Source of the DNA: Deltaproteobacteria bacterium
GTDB lineage: Bacteria > Desulfobacterota > Desulfuromonadia > Geobacterales > Pseudopelobacteraceae
Length of the DNA stretch: 39,338 nt
Direction of reading: 5' to 3'
NCBI GenBank assembly: GCA_021779135.1
Contig: JAJYBH010000016.1
Span: 1 to 39,338, forward strand
Below, one piece after another: positions 1 to 8,743 of this stretch. Both the position numbers and the translations under genes were made by a program. Below the pieces are notes generated by a model, which saw only the letters and a program-made list of their open reading frames with translations, ran no database searches and was not told the DNA's origin. Each line of letters begins with the position of its first letter. Positions within the stretch are counted from its first letter, which is position 1.

Positions 1-2
1 GG

Positions 3-89
3 GTCAGGCAATTTCTCGAACTGCACCGCACCGAAGAGGGGATCATCCTTGATGCGGAACGGCGTCTTAACCTGCTGCGAAGGAAGTAA
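3..89 (+). CDS. 3' end of an unidentified gene (partial)
   Basis: An open frame enters from the left edge and stops at TAA 87-89, giving a C-terminal tail of 28 charged residues that ends in LNLLRRK. The next gene starts 13 bases after the stop and has its own Shine-Dalgarno, so the two are probably co-transcribed. The fragment is too short to assign to a family, and frame choice rests only on openness and the position of the stop. Confidence 0.45.
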   Translation, partial: VRQFLELHRTEEGIILDAERRLNLLRRK

Positions 90-102
90 ACCGAGGGAAA
101 TC

Positions 103-321
103 ATGAACAGTCTGCTTGACTACAAGGTCCTTATCCCGCTTGTGCTGATACTCGGCTTTGCGCCTTTTTACCCTCAGCCGCATATCGTGGAGAAGGTCAG
201 GATGCTGCTGGCCGGGACGCTGAAAAAGCCGATCGATATCTTTGACCTGTTCTGGCACGCCTGGCCCTTTTTCTTGCTGGCCTACCGGATTGTGCGGGAT
301 ATGAGCGCCAAGGCGGGATAA
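103..321 (+). CDS. small membrane protein, 72 aa
   Basis: The start at ATG 103 is chosen because GAGGG at 92-96 sits six bases upstream; an in-frame ATG further upstream (49) lacks a site and would overlap the preceding gene. Two hydrophobic stretches are seen, roughly residues 8-24 (KVLIPLVLILGFAPFYP) and 50-62 (FWHAWPFFLLAYR), joined by a hydrophilic segment, so a two-helix inner-membrane protein is likely. I believe similar short proteins occur in Geobacter-type genomes, sometimes labelled as RND-transporter-associated. No catalytic motif is visible and the function is unknown. Confidence 0.7.
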   Translation: MNSLLDYKVLIPLVLILGFAPFYPQPHIVEKVRMLLAGTLKKPIDIFDLFWHAWPFFLLAYRIVRDMSAKAG

Positions 322-392
322 AATGTGTGAACGTACCGATCCTCGGTTTTAGTGCTGTGTAAAAGCCAATTTGTCCATACGGGAGATAATGC

Positions 393-2072
393 ATGAAGAT
401 GCGGATTGTAGTAATCGGAGCAAATGCTGCCGGAGCCAAGGCAGCCTCGAAGGCGAAACGGATCAACCCCAAAGCCGACATCACCCTGATTGACAGGGGG
501 AGTTTCATCTCGTACGGCGCCTGCGGAATTCCCTATTTCGTGTCCGATACCGTGGCAGACGTGAAAGCGTTGATGAGCACGCCTGTCGGTGTTGTCCGTG
601 ATGCCCACTTCTTTAACAAGGTCAAGGGGGTCATTGTCAAGACACATACTGAAGTCATGAGCATTGACCGTGACTCACGGGTGGTTCATCTCCTTGAAAG
701 CACAACGGGAGTTGGCTTTTCTCTTGAATATGACCGTTTGATACTTGCCACCGGAAGCTCACCGTATATCCCCCAAATCAGCAAGGTAGACCTGGGCAAC
801 ATCCTGTCCGTCAAATCCATCGAAGACGCCGAGTTACTGAAGAACTGCGCCATTTCCGGTGACACGGCCTGTATCGTCGGCGGCGGTCTGATCGGCCTGG
901 AAACCGCGGAAGCCTTGCAGCAAAAGGGGATGCGGGTGACGGTCATCGAAATGCGTGATCAGGTTCTGCCAGGAGTTCTGGACCCGGAAATGGCATCCCT
1001 CGTCGAAAAGCACCTCAGGCAAAAGGGTGTGACGGTCATGACGAGTTGCACGGTAACCGGATTCAAAGGCAGTACAACGGTAGAAGCGGTGTGTATTGGC
1101 GACCGGGAACTGCCCGCCGGCCTGGTTGTCCTGGCCCCTGGCGTTACCCCCAATATCGGGCTGGCCCGGGCCGCCGGTCTCGACATCGGCACAAGTGGAG
1201 CAATCGCGGTTGATGCGCGGCTCTGCACCAACGATCCCAATATCTATGCCTGTGGTGACTGCTGCGAGACCACTCACCTGATAACCGGGAAAAAGGTCCA
1301 TATCCCGCTGGGGAGCACTGCCAACAAGCAGGGCCGGGTGGCCGGGATCAACGCCGCCGGTGGTGAGGCGACCTTTCCCGGCGTGCTAGGCACCAGCATC
1401 CTCAGGGTGTTCAGCATCAATGCCGGCAAAACCGGCCTGACAGAAAGCGAGGCGCGGGCCAATGGTTTCGATGTCGAGACCGTCATCTCACCGGCCCATG
1501 ACAAGGCACATTTCTTTCCCGGCGCAAAACCGATTGTCCTCAAGCTGATCGCCGACCGGAAGACGGGCAGGCTGCTCGGCCTGCAGGCAGTGGGCGAAGG
1601 GGCCGTTGACAAACGCCTCGATGCCGCGGCCACAGCCATTACCTTCCAGGCAACCGCCGAGCAGCTGTCGCAGATAGACCTGGCCTACGCACCCCCCTAT
1701 TCAGCTGCCATGGACAACCTGATCGTGGCGGCCGATATCCTGAAAAACAAACTTTCCGGCCACGCCAGAGGCATCTCGCCACAGGAGGTAAAACGCAAAT
1801 TCGATGAGGATGACGACTTTATCCTGCTGGATGTCCGTTCCCCGGCCGAGCATGGTGAAATCGGCATCGAAGGGGCGAAGTTGATCCCTCTCGGCATGCT
1901 GCGGGAAAAACTGGAAGAGCTTCCCAGGGACAAGGAGATCATCACCTTCTGCAAGATCAGCCTGAGAGGCTATGAAGCACAAAAGATCCTCGACGCGGCT
2001 GGTTTTGAAAATACGAAGTTCATGGACGGCGGCATCCTGGCCTGGCCATATTCACTCAGGGGCGCCCTGTAA
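393..2072 (+). CDS. CoA-disulfide / NAD(P)H persulfide reductase with C-terminal rhodanese domain
   Basis: A 559-aa FAD-dependent pyridine-nucleotide disulfide oxidoreductase of the CoADR-Rhd (Npsr-like) type. The first dinucleotide-binding motif is VVIGANAAGAKAA at residue 6. The single redox cysteine lies in SYGACGIPYF (Cys44). A second motif (CIVGGGLIGLETAEAL) is near residue 160, and the FAD-binding YACGDCCE near 290. From about residue 460 there is a rhodanese domain (ILLDVRSPAEH) with the persulfide-carrying cysteine in FCKISLRG. Length and domain order match the family, whose members reduce CoA disulfide, CoA persulfide or polysulfide with NAD(P)H in the cytoplasm. The physiological substrate cannot be told from sequence. 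ATG 399 is an alternative start two codons in. Confidence 0.9.
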   Translation: MKMRIVVIGANAAGAKAASKAKRINPKADITLIDRGSFISYGACGIPYFVSDTVADVKALMSTPVGVVRDAHFFNKVKGVIVKTHTEVMSIDRDSRVVHLLESTTGVGFSLEYDRLILATGSSPYIPQISKVDLGNILSVKSIEDAELLKNCAISGDTACIVGGGLIGLETAEALQQKGMRVTVIEMRDQVLPGVLDPEMASLVEKHLRQKGVTVMTSCTVTGFKGSTTVEAVCIGDRELPAGLVVLAPGVTPNIGLARAAGLDIGTSGAIAVDARLCTNDPNIYACGDCCETTHLITGKKVHIPLGSTANKQGRVAGINAAGGEATFPGVLGTSILRVFSINAGKTGLTESEARANGFDVETVISPAHDKAHFFPGAKPIVLKLIADRKTGRLLGLQAVGEGAVDKRLDAAATAITFQATAEQLSQIDLAYAPPYSAAMDNLIVAADILKNKLSGHARGISPQEVKRKFDEDDDFILLDVRSPAEHGEIGIEGAKLIPLGMLREKLEELPRDKEIITFCKISLRGYEAQKILDAAGFENTKFMDGGILAWPYSLRGAL

Positions 2073-2193
2073 GCGATTGCTTCCGCTCAATTCATGCTGC
2101 CCGACACCGCCGGTATGCCCGGTGCATCCGGGCGACGCTCTGAAACAGGCATTCTGAATGTCGTTACGCCGTTGTAATGGAAAGGGGAAAGTT

Positions 2194-2607
2194 ATGGAGA
2201 TGAAGATCACGTTTCCGGGCGGGAAGAGGGTCAATGCGGAGATGGGCGATATCGTCATCCCGACGGACCAGCCTCAGGAAGATGGCGGAGAGGGAACTGC
2301 GCCGACTCCCTACGCGTATTTTCTGGCATCCCTCGGCACCTGTGCCGGGATATACGTACTCAGCTTTTGTCAGCAACGGGGGATAGCTACCGAGGGGCTG
2401 TCGCTCATCCAGCAGATGGAGTTCGGCGTTGACGCTGACGGCAGGAAACGGCTCTCCCGGCTGACCTTCGACATCATGCTCCCTGCCGGTTTCCCGGAAA
2501 AATACCGGAATGCCATCGTAAAGGCGGCCGAGCTTTGCACGGTCAAGAAGGTAATCATGGACCCGCCGGAGTTTGTGATTAGCGCGCACATGACACAGGC
2601 GCGGTGA
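2194..2607 (+). CDS. OsmC-family protein
   Basis: A 137-aa protein. ATG 2194 is chosen because AGGGGA lies at 2183-2188, five bases upstream. The OsmC/Ohr fold signature is present: TPYAYFLASLGTCAGIYV carries the first conserved cysteine, and ELCTVKKVIMDPP near the C terminus carries the second. OsmC proteins use these cysteines as thiol peroxidases; this one looks closest to the short YhfA-like members. It lies 121 bases after the persulfide reductase gene on the same strand, which would fit a shared role in sulfur or peroxide stress, but that link is inference. Confidence 0.85.
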   Translation: MEMKITFPGGKRVNAEMGDIVIPTDQPQEDGGEGTAPTPYAYFLASLGTCAGIYVLSFCQQRGIATEGLSLIQQMEFGVDADGRKRLSRLTFDIMLPAGFPEKYRNAIVKAAELCTVKKVIMDPPEFVISAHMTQAR

Positions 2608-2747
2608 ACTGTCCTGCGAAGCGGTATCGTCTGCCTGTAAACACTCCGGAAGTGCCGGAAACAGGTAACAGTCGGCATGAGACAGGTGATCAACGCAGAA
2701 CAAGTCATCAGCGGTGGTCATGCAGCAGGTGCAAGGCAGGCTCACTA

Positions 2748-2764
2748 CGTGCAATATTTGCACG
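2748..2764. promoter_or_regulatory. perfect palindrome, candidate upstream activator site
   Basis: CGTGCAATATTTGCACG is a perfect 7+3+7 palindrome 66 bases upstream of a sigma54-like -24 box. Its position and symmetry fit the upstream site of an NtrC-type activator; such a regulator is encoded at 5181-6542 in the same gene group. The pairing is inference. Confidence 0.45.
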
Positions 2765-2827
2765 ATATAGACTGCGCGACTACCAACAGATTTATGAAAT
2801 AACCTTTAACTTCAGCAAGATATGGTT

Positions 2828-2843
2828 TTGGCACGTATCCTGA
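2828..2843 (+). promoter_or_regulatory. candidate sigma54 (-24/-12) promoter
   Basis: TTGGCACGTATCCTGA matches the sigma54 -24 element (TTGGCACG) perfectly. The -12 element has GA instead of the usual GC, and the two dinucleotides are separated by the canonical 10 bases (GG 2830-2831, GA 2842-2843). It lies 43 bases upstream of the secreted-protein gene at 2886. Confidence 0.5.
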
Positions 2844-2885
2844 TACTTCCTGGGTAGCACCAATCAAACACAGGAGGAATTAATC

Positions 2886-3209
2886 ATGAAACCACGCATC
2901 ATCACAATGGCGGCAGTAATGGGGCTTTTGGTTGCAGTGAGCGCAGGGGATCTGCTTGCGGCCGGACGCGGGCAAGGCGGAGGAACCGGTGGATTCGGCA
3001 TGCAGAATGGAACCAGGGTCAACCAGCAGACGAGAATCGGGAGTACAACCGCCACACGTCCGGCTGATTCACAGCGGCGCGATGGTACCTTTCTGACCAC
3101 CGGCACAACAGCCAATGGATCAACCACGCGTCCCGGCAATGGTAAAGGGCTTCAGGATGGCTCGCGTCTCACCACGACCACGACTGTGGCTCCGGTAACC
3201 GCACAGTAG
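2886..3209 (+). CDS. small secreted Gly/Thr-rich protein
   Basis: A 107-aa protein preceded by AGGAGG at 2872-2877. It has a clear Sec signal peptide (MKPRIITMAAVMGLLVAVSAG, probable cleavage near LLAAG), followed by low-complexity, Gly-, Thr- and Arg-rich sequence without cysteines or recognisable domains. It is the first gene after the candidate sigma54 promoter and precedes another small secreted protein and a sensor kinase, so it may be an envelope-stress output of that system. No function can be assigned. Confidence 0.75.
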   Translation: MKPRIITMAAVMGLLVAVSAGDLLAAGRGQGGGTGGFGMQNGTRVNQQTRIGSTTATRPADSQRRDGTFLTTGTTANGSTTRPGNGKGLQDGSRLTTTTTVAPVTAQ

Positions 3210-3222
3210 GATTTCGACCCTG

Positions 3223-3252
3223 ATCCCGGCCGGGGCGCGCTCCTGCCGGGAT
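3223..3252 (+). other. intergenic GC-rich hairpin
   Basis: ATCCCGGC (3223-3230) pairs perfectly with GCCGGGAT (3245-3252) around a 14-base loop, between two secreted-protein genes. There is no T-run, so it is more likely an mRNA-processing or partial-attenuation structure than a full terminator. Confidence 0.4.
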
Positions 3253-3274
3253 TACCGCAACGGGGAAGTATTCA

Positions 3275-3802
3275 ATGAAACGCAACCTCCTTATATTCAT
3301 GTGTGTGGTCCTGTGCCTCTGGCATCGACCGGCATCGGCCTTCTGGGGCAGTGATTCAACGGATGCGGCCAGCGGCCTGGATGTGGCAGCCGGCTTCGAC
3401 GTCAACACGATAACCAGTATTGCCGGCACCGTAACCTCATTGCCGGAGCGTAAAGGCCAGGAGCAGCATACCGTGATGGTTGTGGCGACAAACCAGGGTG
3501 CCGTGACTGTCGTGCTTGGGCCTTGGTGGCACTGGGAGAAGCAGTCCTTCAGCATTTCGAAAAATCGGGAGATTGCCATCACCGGCTCGCTCGCGCAGGG
3601 GAAAGATGGTGCAATGTACCTGTTTGCCCAGCGGCTTGAGAACCCGGAAAGCGGAGAAACCTTGACTCTGCGTTCCGATTCGGGCAAGCCGCTCTGGTCA
3701 AGGAACGGATCGGGAAATCGGAATGGAGGCGGCCCGCATGGCGGGATGGGTTCACGTCCCGGTGCCGGTTTCCGTGGTGGCACGAGAGGTGGAATACGGT
3801 GA
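3275..3802 (+). CDS. periplasmic protein, unknown function
   Basis: A 175-aa protein with an N-terminal signal peptide (MKRNLLIFMCVVLCLWHRP, cleavage near ASAFWG). The middle part (about residues 45-125) is beta-rich (IAGTVTSLPE, HTVMVVATNQG, VTVVLGPWW) and resembles small OB-fold-like periplasmic proteins. The C-terminal 35 residues are Gly/Arg/Asn-rich and disordered. It follows the Gly/Thr-rich secreted protein by 65 bases and precedes the kinase. Function is unknown; the OB-fold suggestion is weak. Confidence 0.7.
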   Translation: MKRNLLIFMCVVLCLWHRPASAFWGSDSTDAASGLDVAAGFDVNTITSIAGTVTSLPERKGQEQHTVMVVATNQGAVTVVLGPWWHWEKQSFSISKNREIAITGSLAQGKDGAMYLFAQRLENPESGETLTLRSDSGKPLWSRNGSGNRNGGGPHGGMGSRPGAGFRGGTRGGIR

Positions 3803-3940
3803 CGGTATCGAAGTAACAAAATGGTTCGGAGATGTTTACCGGACCTACACCACAACCCTTGACCTGTACGCTTCCCGTGGCATTGCCGACAGCAGCCCGG
3901 ATTTTGGTGGCGGTACTGCGATCATCTACTCGTTTTGACT

Positions 3941-5164
3941 ATGCGCAAGACCACTCGTCTATTACTCTTTATCCCGCTCTGCTTTACCGTGCTGGTCGCG
4001 TGGTTCGCCTGGTCTGCCTATCACGCCGCTCCGACGCTCGCCGCTGAAAACCTGCGAGGCGCCGGACTCTCTATCTCTGCGGCAATTGAACAGTTAATGA
4101 TTGCCGACCCGTCATTCCGTTCACTGGCGCGCTATACGACCCCGGACATCGCCTACTTTGCGCTCATCGACCGGCAGGGGGTTATCCGCTTTCACACCTA
4201 CCAAGGTCTGATTGGCCAGCCGTTTTCCGGCGATGTCCGCTATATGTTATCCAACGGTATTTCCGAACAGCGAGAGCGTCTCGGAACCGGCGAAGAGGCC
4301 TATCTCCTCCGTACAACGGTTCACGCCCGGCACAACGAATATCTCCTGACCCTGGCGCTGCACACCTATCGTGCTGATCAGGTCATCCGCAGGGCAAATA
4401 CCGGAGTTACCATTGTAGCAGCACTTACCATTGCCCTGTGGGGATTGACTCTGCTGACCCTCGGTATGTTTCGGCGGGAAGAGCGGCATCACCGGGAGAT
4501 GAATCGACGTGAGGAGCTGGCGCGCCTCGGGGAAATGGGCGCGCTTATGGCGCATGAAATCCGCAATCCTCTGGCCGGCATCAAAGGCTTTGCGCAGCTT
4601 GTGGAAACTGACGATGACATTGAGCAGGCACGAAAGCATGCTGAAAAGATAGTTGCCCAGTCCCTCAGGATGGAGGCGCTGGTCAATGATCTGCTCGCAT
4701 TTGCCCGTGACGACCAGGGAGAGCGGCAAACAGCCGAGCTGTCGGAAGTGATTCAGGAGTGCGTCGTGCTGGTCGGGATAGAAGCTGCTGCCCAGAATGT
4801 GACCATTAAGGTGGATGCTCCCGTACCGCTCAGGGCTCATGTGGTAGCCGACCGCATCGTTCAACTGCTGTTGAATTTGATGAAAAATGCCCTGCAGGCG
4901 ATGCCTGATGGCGGTGTGCTTACGATCGGGCTGAGGCAAAAGAGCACTACCGCGCATATCAGCGTCAAAGACAGCGGTAGCGGCATTGCGCCGGAGCATC
5001 TCCGGCACATCTTCGAGCCGTTCTGGACCAGCAAGGCGCAAGGGACAGGTCTGGGTCTGGCGTTGTGCCGGAAAGTGGCGGAAGAGCATGGCGGCGGTCT
5101 GTCAGTAAAAAGCAGTCTCGGCGCCGGATCCGAATTTATCGTTACCTTACCGGTTGTCAAGTAA
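3941..5164 (+). CDS. membrane sensor histidine kinase (NtrB/ZraS class)
   Basis: A 407-aa sensor kinase. TM1 is near residues 6-26 (LLLFIPLCFTVLVAWFAW), followed by a periplasmic sensor region of about 120 residues and TM2 (TIVAALTIALWGLTLLTL). The HisKA box is MAHEIRNPLAGIKGF with the phosphoacceptor histidine in HEIRNP. The HATPase domain has the N box (LLNLMKNALQAMP), G1 (DSGSGIAPEH), F box (IFEPFWTSK) and G2 (GTGLGLALCRK). ATG 3941 is taken; a TTG two codons upstream is possible and neither has a clear ribosome site. It probably phosphorylates the NtrC-type regulator that starts 17 bases downstream. Confidence 0.88.
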   Translation: MRKTTRLLLFIPLCFTVLVAWFAWSAYHAAPTLAAENLRGAGLSISAAIEQLMIADPSFRSLARYTTPDIAYFALIDRQGVIRFHTYQGLIGQPFSGDVRYMLSNGISEQRERLGTGEEAYLLRTTVHARHNEYLLTLALHTYRADQVIRRANTGVTIVAALTIALWGLTLLTLGMFRREERHHREMNRREELARLGEMGALMAHEIRNPLAGIKGFAQLVETDDDIEQARKHAEKIVAQSLRMEALVNDLLAFARDDQGERQTAELSEVIQECVVLVGIEAAAQNVTIKVDAPVPLRAHVVADRIVQLLLNLMKNALQAMPDGGVLTIGLRQKSTTAHISVKDSGSGIAPEHLRHIFEPFWTSKAQGTGLGLALCRKVAEEHGGGLSVKSSLGAGSEFIVTLPVVK

Positions 5165-5180
5165 TACGGGGTATTGAACC

Positions 5181-6542
5181 ATGTCGTCTGCCACCATACT
5201 GATTGTCGAGGATGATGCGGTCTTCCGGGAGCTGTTAAGCACAATCCTTGACAAAGCCGGGTACACCGTGGCAGCTGCTGTGGACGGCGGTGAGGGTCTG
5301 CGTCGCATCCAGCGGGAGCGCTACGATCTTGTCCTGTGCGACCTGAAGATGCCGGTACGAAGCGGGCTTGATCTCTTCCGGGCAACACGGAGTGAAGCGC
5401 AAGCGCCGCTGTTTATCTTCATAACCGCCTTTGGCCGCGTAGATGAGGCGGTGGCGGCCATCAAGGAGGGGGCCTTCGATTTTCTGTCCAAGCCGCTCAA
5501 AGATCCGGCCAGCCTTCTGGCTATCGTGCAGAGGGCTCTTGAACAGGTCAAGCTGGAACGGCTGACGGCATCCCTTCAGGAGATTGAAAAAGCTGGACTC
5601 CCCCCGGAGGATCTGATCTTTTGCGGCCGGGCCATGGAGCAGGTCAGAAAACTGGTACAGGATGTGGCCCGTACCTCCGCAACCGTCCTGCTGCATGGTG
5701 AAAGCGGCACCGGCAAGGAGCTGATAGCACGGATGGTCCATCTGGCAAGTCCGCGCAAGTCGGCAGCATTTATCCCGCTCAATTGCGCCGCCATACCGGA
5801 AAACCTTCTGGAGAGCGAGCTGTTCGGTCATGAGCGCGGTGCTTTTACCGGAGCGGTCCAGGCCCGGCAGGGCAAGTTCGAGTTGGCGCAGGGCGGGACC
5901 ATCTTCCTGGATGAGATCGGCGAGATGCCGGCCCTGCTGCAGGCAAAGCTGCTGCGGGTCCTGCAGGAACGGGTCTTCGAGCGCCTGGGAGGGACACTGC
6001 AAATCAAGGCGGATGTGCGCGTGATCGCCGCATCCAATCGGGATCTGGCCACAGAGGTTGCCGGGAAGCGTTTCCGTGAAGATCTTTATTATCGTCTGAA
6101 TGTCTTCCCGATCAGCCTGCCGCCACTGCGTGAACGGCTTGACGCCATTCCGGGGCTCGTCCGCCATTTCTGCGCCCGGTTCTCGGCCGCCTCCGGTCTT
6201 CGCCGTGCTGCCGGCATCTCGGCCGAGGCGATGAAAATCCTGCAACGCTACTCCTGGCCCGGCAATGTCCGGGAGCTGCAGAATGTCATTGAACGGGGCG
6301 TCATCCTGTCGAGGGGCGAAATAACGAGCGCCGAGTTGCCCGCCGAGCTTCTGGCCCGGCGTCCGCTTCCGGACGACGGCACAGGGATACTCAAGCATCG
6401 CGAGAAAGAAACCATCCTGGCGACCCTGCAGCAGTTCAAAGGCAATCGTCGCCAGACAGCCGCAGCCCTCGGCATCTCACTGCGAACCTTGCAGTACCGG
6501 CTGAAAGAGCTCGATCTGCTGGTCAAGGAAGATCGAAATTGA
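5181..6542 (+). CDS. sigma54-dependent response regulator (NtrC/ZraR class)
   Basis: A 453-aa three-domain regulator. The receiver domain (residues 5-118) has an acidic pair in VEDDA, phosphoacceptor Asp54 (LCDLKMP) and a conserved Lys in FLSKPLKD. The AAA+ domain has Walker A GESGTGKE, the sigma54-contacting loop GAFTGA in ELFGHERGAFTGA, and Walker B GGTIFLDEIGEMP. The C-terminal Fis-type HTH is KGNRRQTAAALGISLRTLQ. It activates sigma54 promoters when phosphorylated by the adjacent kinase. The palindrome and -24/-12 promoter at 2748-2843 are candidate targets upstream of the same gene group. Confidence 0.92.
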   Translation: MSSATILIVEDDAVFRELLSTILDKAGYTVAAAVDGGEGLRRIQRERYDLVLCDLKMPVRSGLDLFRATRSEAQAPLFIFITAFGRVDEAVAAIKEGAFDFLSKPLKDPASLLAIVQRALEQVKLERLTASLQEIEKAGLPPEDLIFCGRAMEQVRKLVQDVARTSATVLLHGESGTGKELIARMVHLASPRKSAAFIPLNCAAIPENLLESELFGHERGAFTGAVQARQGKFELAQGGTIFLDEIGEMPALLQAKLLRVLQERVFERLGGTLQIKADVRVIAASNRDLATEVAGKRFREDLYYRLNVFPISLPPLRERLDAIPGLVRHFCARFSAASGLRRAAGISAEAMKILQRYSWPGNVRELQNVIERGVILSRGEITSAELPAELLARRPLPDDGTGILKHREKETILATLQQFKGNRRQTAAALGISLRTLQYRLKELDLLVKEDRN

Positions 6543-6567
6543 AAACACGGGAACGGGTGGTTTTTTC
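6541..6567 (+). terminator. possible terminator after the sigma54 regulator
   Basis: GAAAACAC is partly complementary to the following GTGGTTTTTTC around a GC-rich loop, directly after the regulator stop and ending in six Ts. The stem is short and imperfect. From here to 6661 no gene is seen. Confidence 0.3.
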
Positions 6568-6661
6568 AATTCATCAACATCTACTTCACTCAGTCGCCGG
6601 GTCTGACCTGGGAGCGGGTGCCCATGGCTGCCGCAATGTGTACAACGTCAGACGGGGTGAT

Positions 6662-7252
6662 TCACAGCTCTCTCCCGGTGAATTCAAGGAATCGATTGAG
6701 AGTTTGCCTGATTCTACCGGTTAGCGAGTTGGCTCGTCGTCCACCGGCTGCTTCAGAAGCCGCGATGACGGGAGACCAGATTTGCTTGACCGTATCCAGC
6801 GCGACATTCTTTCGCGTACTTTTCTGAGCGTACGTGTCGGTGATACCGCAGCAGAGGGCCCTTCTCCATTCCGCCTCACTGCTTGATTTCCATTTATTTT
6901 TGAATTCGGCAAAAGTCAGTTGATCGCCAAAATTCATCTCACTCACGTCGATGGCCGTTGCCTCTCCCTGCTGGTTGCGGCGCACGGCTTCCACATAGGC
7001 GACATGCCAATAATTGCTGATGCTGAATATGGCAACGTCGCCCTCGGCAACGTCAGAGATGTCCTTGTTCTTGAGTTCTTCAATTTCGTCGGTATTCAGG
7101 GGGATTGGAAACAGCGGGACGATTGACTTGATGTAATCGACACAATAACCGCCCTTTTTCATCCAGTCGTCACAGTCACAACCCGCATAGCAGAATGTGT
7201 TCATCATCCCGAAAATTATAACAGCTGCAACCAGTACAGAAAGACGTCTCAT
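6662..7252 (-). CDS. secreted CHAP-like (NlpC/P60-fold) protein
   Basis: Starting at ATG 7252 the protein has 196 aa, beginning with a signal peptide (MRRLSVLVAAVIIFGMMN, cleavage near CYAG). An ATG five codons upstream (7267) is also possible. The mature part has a Cys in GGYCVDYIK and, about 50 residues later, GDVAIFSISNYWHVAYVEAV, which has the Cys...His arrangement of CHAP/NlpC amidase-peptidase domains. Cysteines near the start (GCDCDDW) suggest disulfides. It may act on peptidoglycan or another peptide substrate outside the cytoplasm. It is convergent with the regulator upstream and has the same orientation as comM behind it. Confidence 0.65.
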   Translation of the reverse strand: MRRLSVLVAAVIIFGMMNTFCYAGCDCDDWMKKGGYCVDYIKSIVPLFPIPLNTDEIEELKNKDISDVAEGDVAIFSISNYWHVAYVEAVRRNQQGEATAIDVSEMNFGDQLTFAEFKNKWKSSSEAEWRRALCCGITDTYAQKSTRKNVALDTVKQIWSPVIAASEAAGGRRANSLTGRIRQTLNRFLEFTGREL

Positions 7253-7435
7253 GCGGCAATTTCCCATAGGCCTTTATTCATCAAGTCCTTGATCCAATGA
7301 TTCTTGTGTTCAACGTGGCAGGTATTAATGATGTGCGGATTCCGGTATATATTGGGTGAGCACAACAAGAGATGATACGACATTATTACAAACTTGGCCA
7401 GAGCGATCTCATTCCGGACTCGTGCAAGGGGAGGA

Positions 7436-8743
7436 TTATTGCGTCTTGCGGTCCAGGCTCCGGTACTGGATCGCCTCGGCGATGTGCTGTTCGCGGATGT
7501 TTTCAGAGCCGTCAAGGTCGGCGATGGTGCGGGCCACCTTGAGGATGCGATTGTAGGTGCGGGCGGAGAATCCCAGACGGTCGGTGACCAGTTCCAGCAT
7601 GCGGTTGCCGGTAGCGTCCAGCTCGCAGTGCTTCTTGATGAAGCGCGGCGTCATCTGGGCATTGCAGTGGATCCGCGTCCCCCGATAACGCTCCAGCTGG
7701 ATCTCCCGCGAGCGCTCGACCCGTGCCGCGATTGCGGCGGAGTTTTCCGCTTCGCCCCGGTCGGCCAGCTCGCGGTACTTGACGGCCGGCACTTCGATGT
7801 GGATGTCGATGCGGTCCAGAAGCGGGCCGGAGATGCGTGAACGGTAACGGTGGATGGCGATCGGCGTGCAGCTGCAGGCGTGGATCGGGTCGGACAGGTA
7901 GCCGCAGGGGCAGGGGTTCATGGCTGCCACCAGCATCACCCGCGAAGGATAGGTCAGAGAAACCAGTGAACGGGAGATGGTTACGCGGCCATCCTCAATC
8001 GGTTGGCGCAGAACCTCCAGGACGTTTTTTTTGAATTCCGGAAGCTCGTCCAGAAACAGGACGCCATTGTGGGCCAGGGAGACCTCACCCGGCTTGGGCG
8101 TGGTGCCGCCGCCGATCAGGCCCACGTCGGATATGGTATGGTGCGGAGAGCGGAAGGGTCGCACCGCCAGCAGGGCGCGCTCTTTTTCCAGCATGCCGCT
8201 GACGCTGAAGATCTTGGTGGTTTCTATGGCTTCGTCGAAGGACATCTGTGGCAGGATCGTCGGGATGCGCCTGGCCAGCATGGTCTTGCCCGAACCGGGA
8301 GGGCCGATCATCAGGATGTTATGACCGCCACTGGCGGCTACCTCCAGGGCGCGCTTGGTGTGCTCCTGCCCCTTGACTTCGCTGAAATCCTCACCGTATT
8401 CGCAGCCGCTTGAAAACAGCTCCTGAAGATCGACGCGGCAGGGTTCGATCCCCTCGCGACCGCTCAGGAACTCGACCACCTGTGCCAGGGTCGTGGCGCC
8501 GATGATTTCGAGCCCCTCGACCACTGCCGCCTCGGGAGCGTTCTCGGCCGGCAGGACAATGCCTTTCAGTCCGGCGCGCCTGGCTGCCACGGCCATGGAA
8601 AGCGCCCCGCGAATAGTCTTGAGGCCGCCATCCAGAGAGAGCTCACCCAGCAGGCTGTACTGCTGCAGGAGAGCCGGTTTGACAACACCGGTGGCAGCCA
8701 GGATGCCGATGGAGATGGGCAGGTCGTAGGCGGCCCCCTCCTT
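7436..8743 (-). pseudogene. comM: comM 3' fragment (interrupted Mg-chelatase-like AAA+ helicase)
   Basis: This is the larger, C-terminal part of ComM (YifB), the AAA+ branch-migration helicase that aids integration of transforming DNA. It begins at [15 protein letters not shown] and includes Walker A ([14 protein letters not shown]), Walker B ([12 protein letters not shown]), the zinc-like motif [10 protein letters not shown] and the C-terminal domain ending in YRSLDRKTQ. It is separated from its start codon by the 21.7-kb transposon. The open frame runs on antisense into tnsA, but those residues are not ComM. Joined to 30460-30686 with a single TCCTT, the gene is exactly 510 codons, the usual family length, so the break is a clean insertion without decay. 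Confidence 0.95.
8739..8743. repeat. 5-bp target-site duplication, left copy
   Basis: TCCTT flanks the left end of the element; the identical copy is at 30460-30464. Five bases is the Tn7-family duplication size. Confidence 0.85.

Noticed and set aside
4247-6398. Long minus-strand open frames opposite the sensor kinase and sigma54 regulator
   Set aside because: They lie antisense to genes with full catalytic motifs, have no domain features, and are expected by-products of GC-rich coding sequence.
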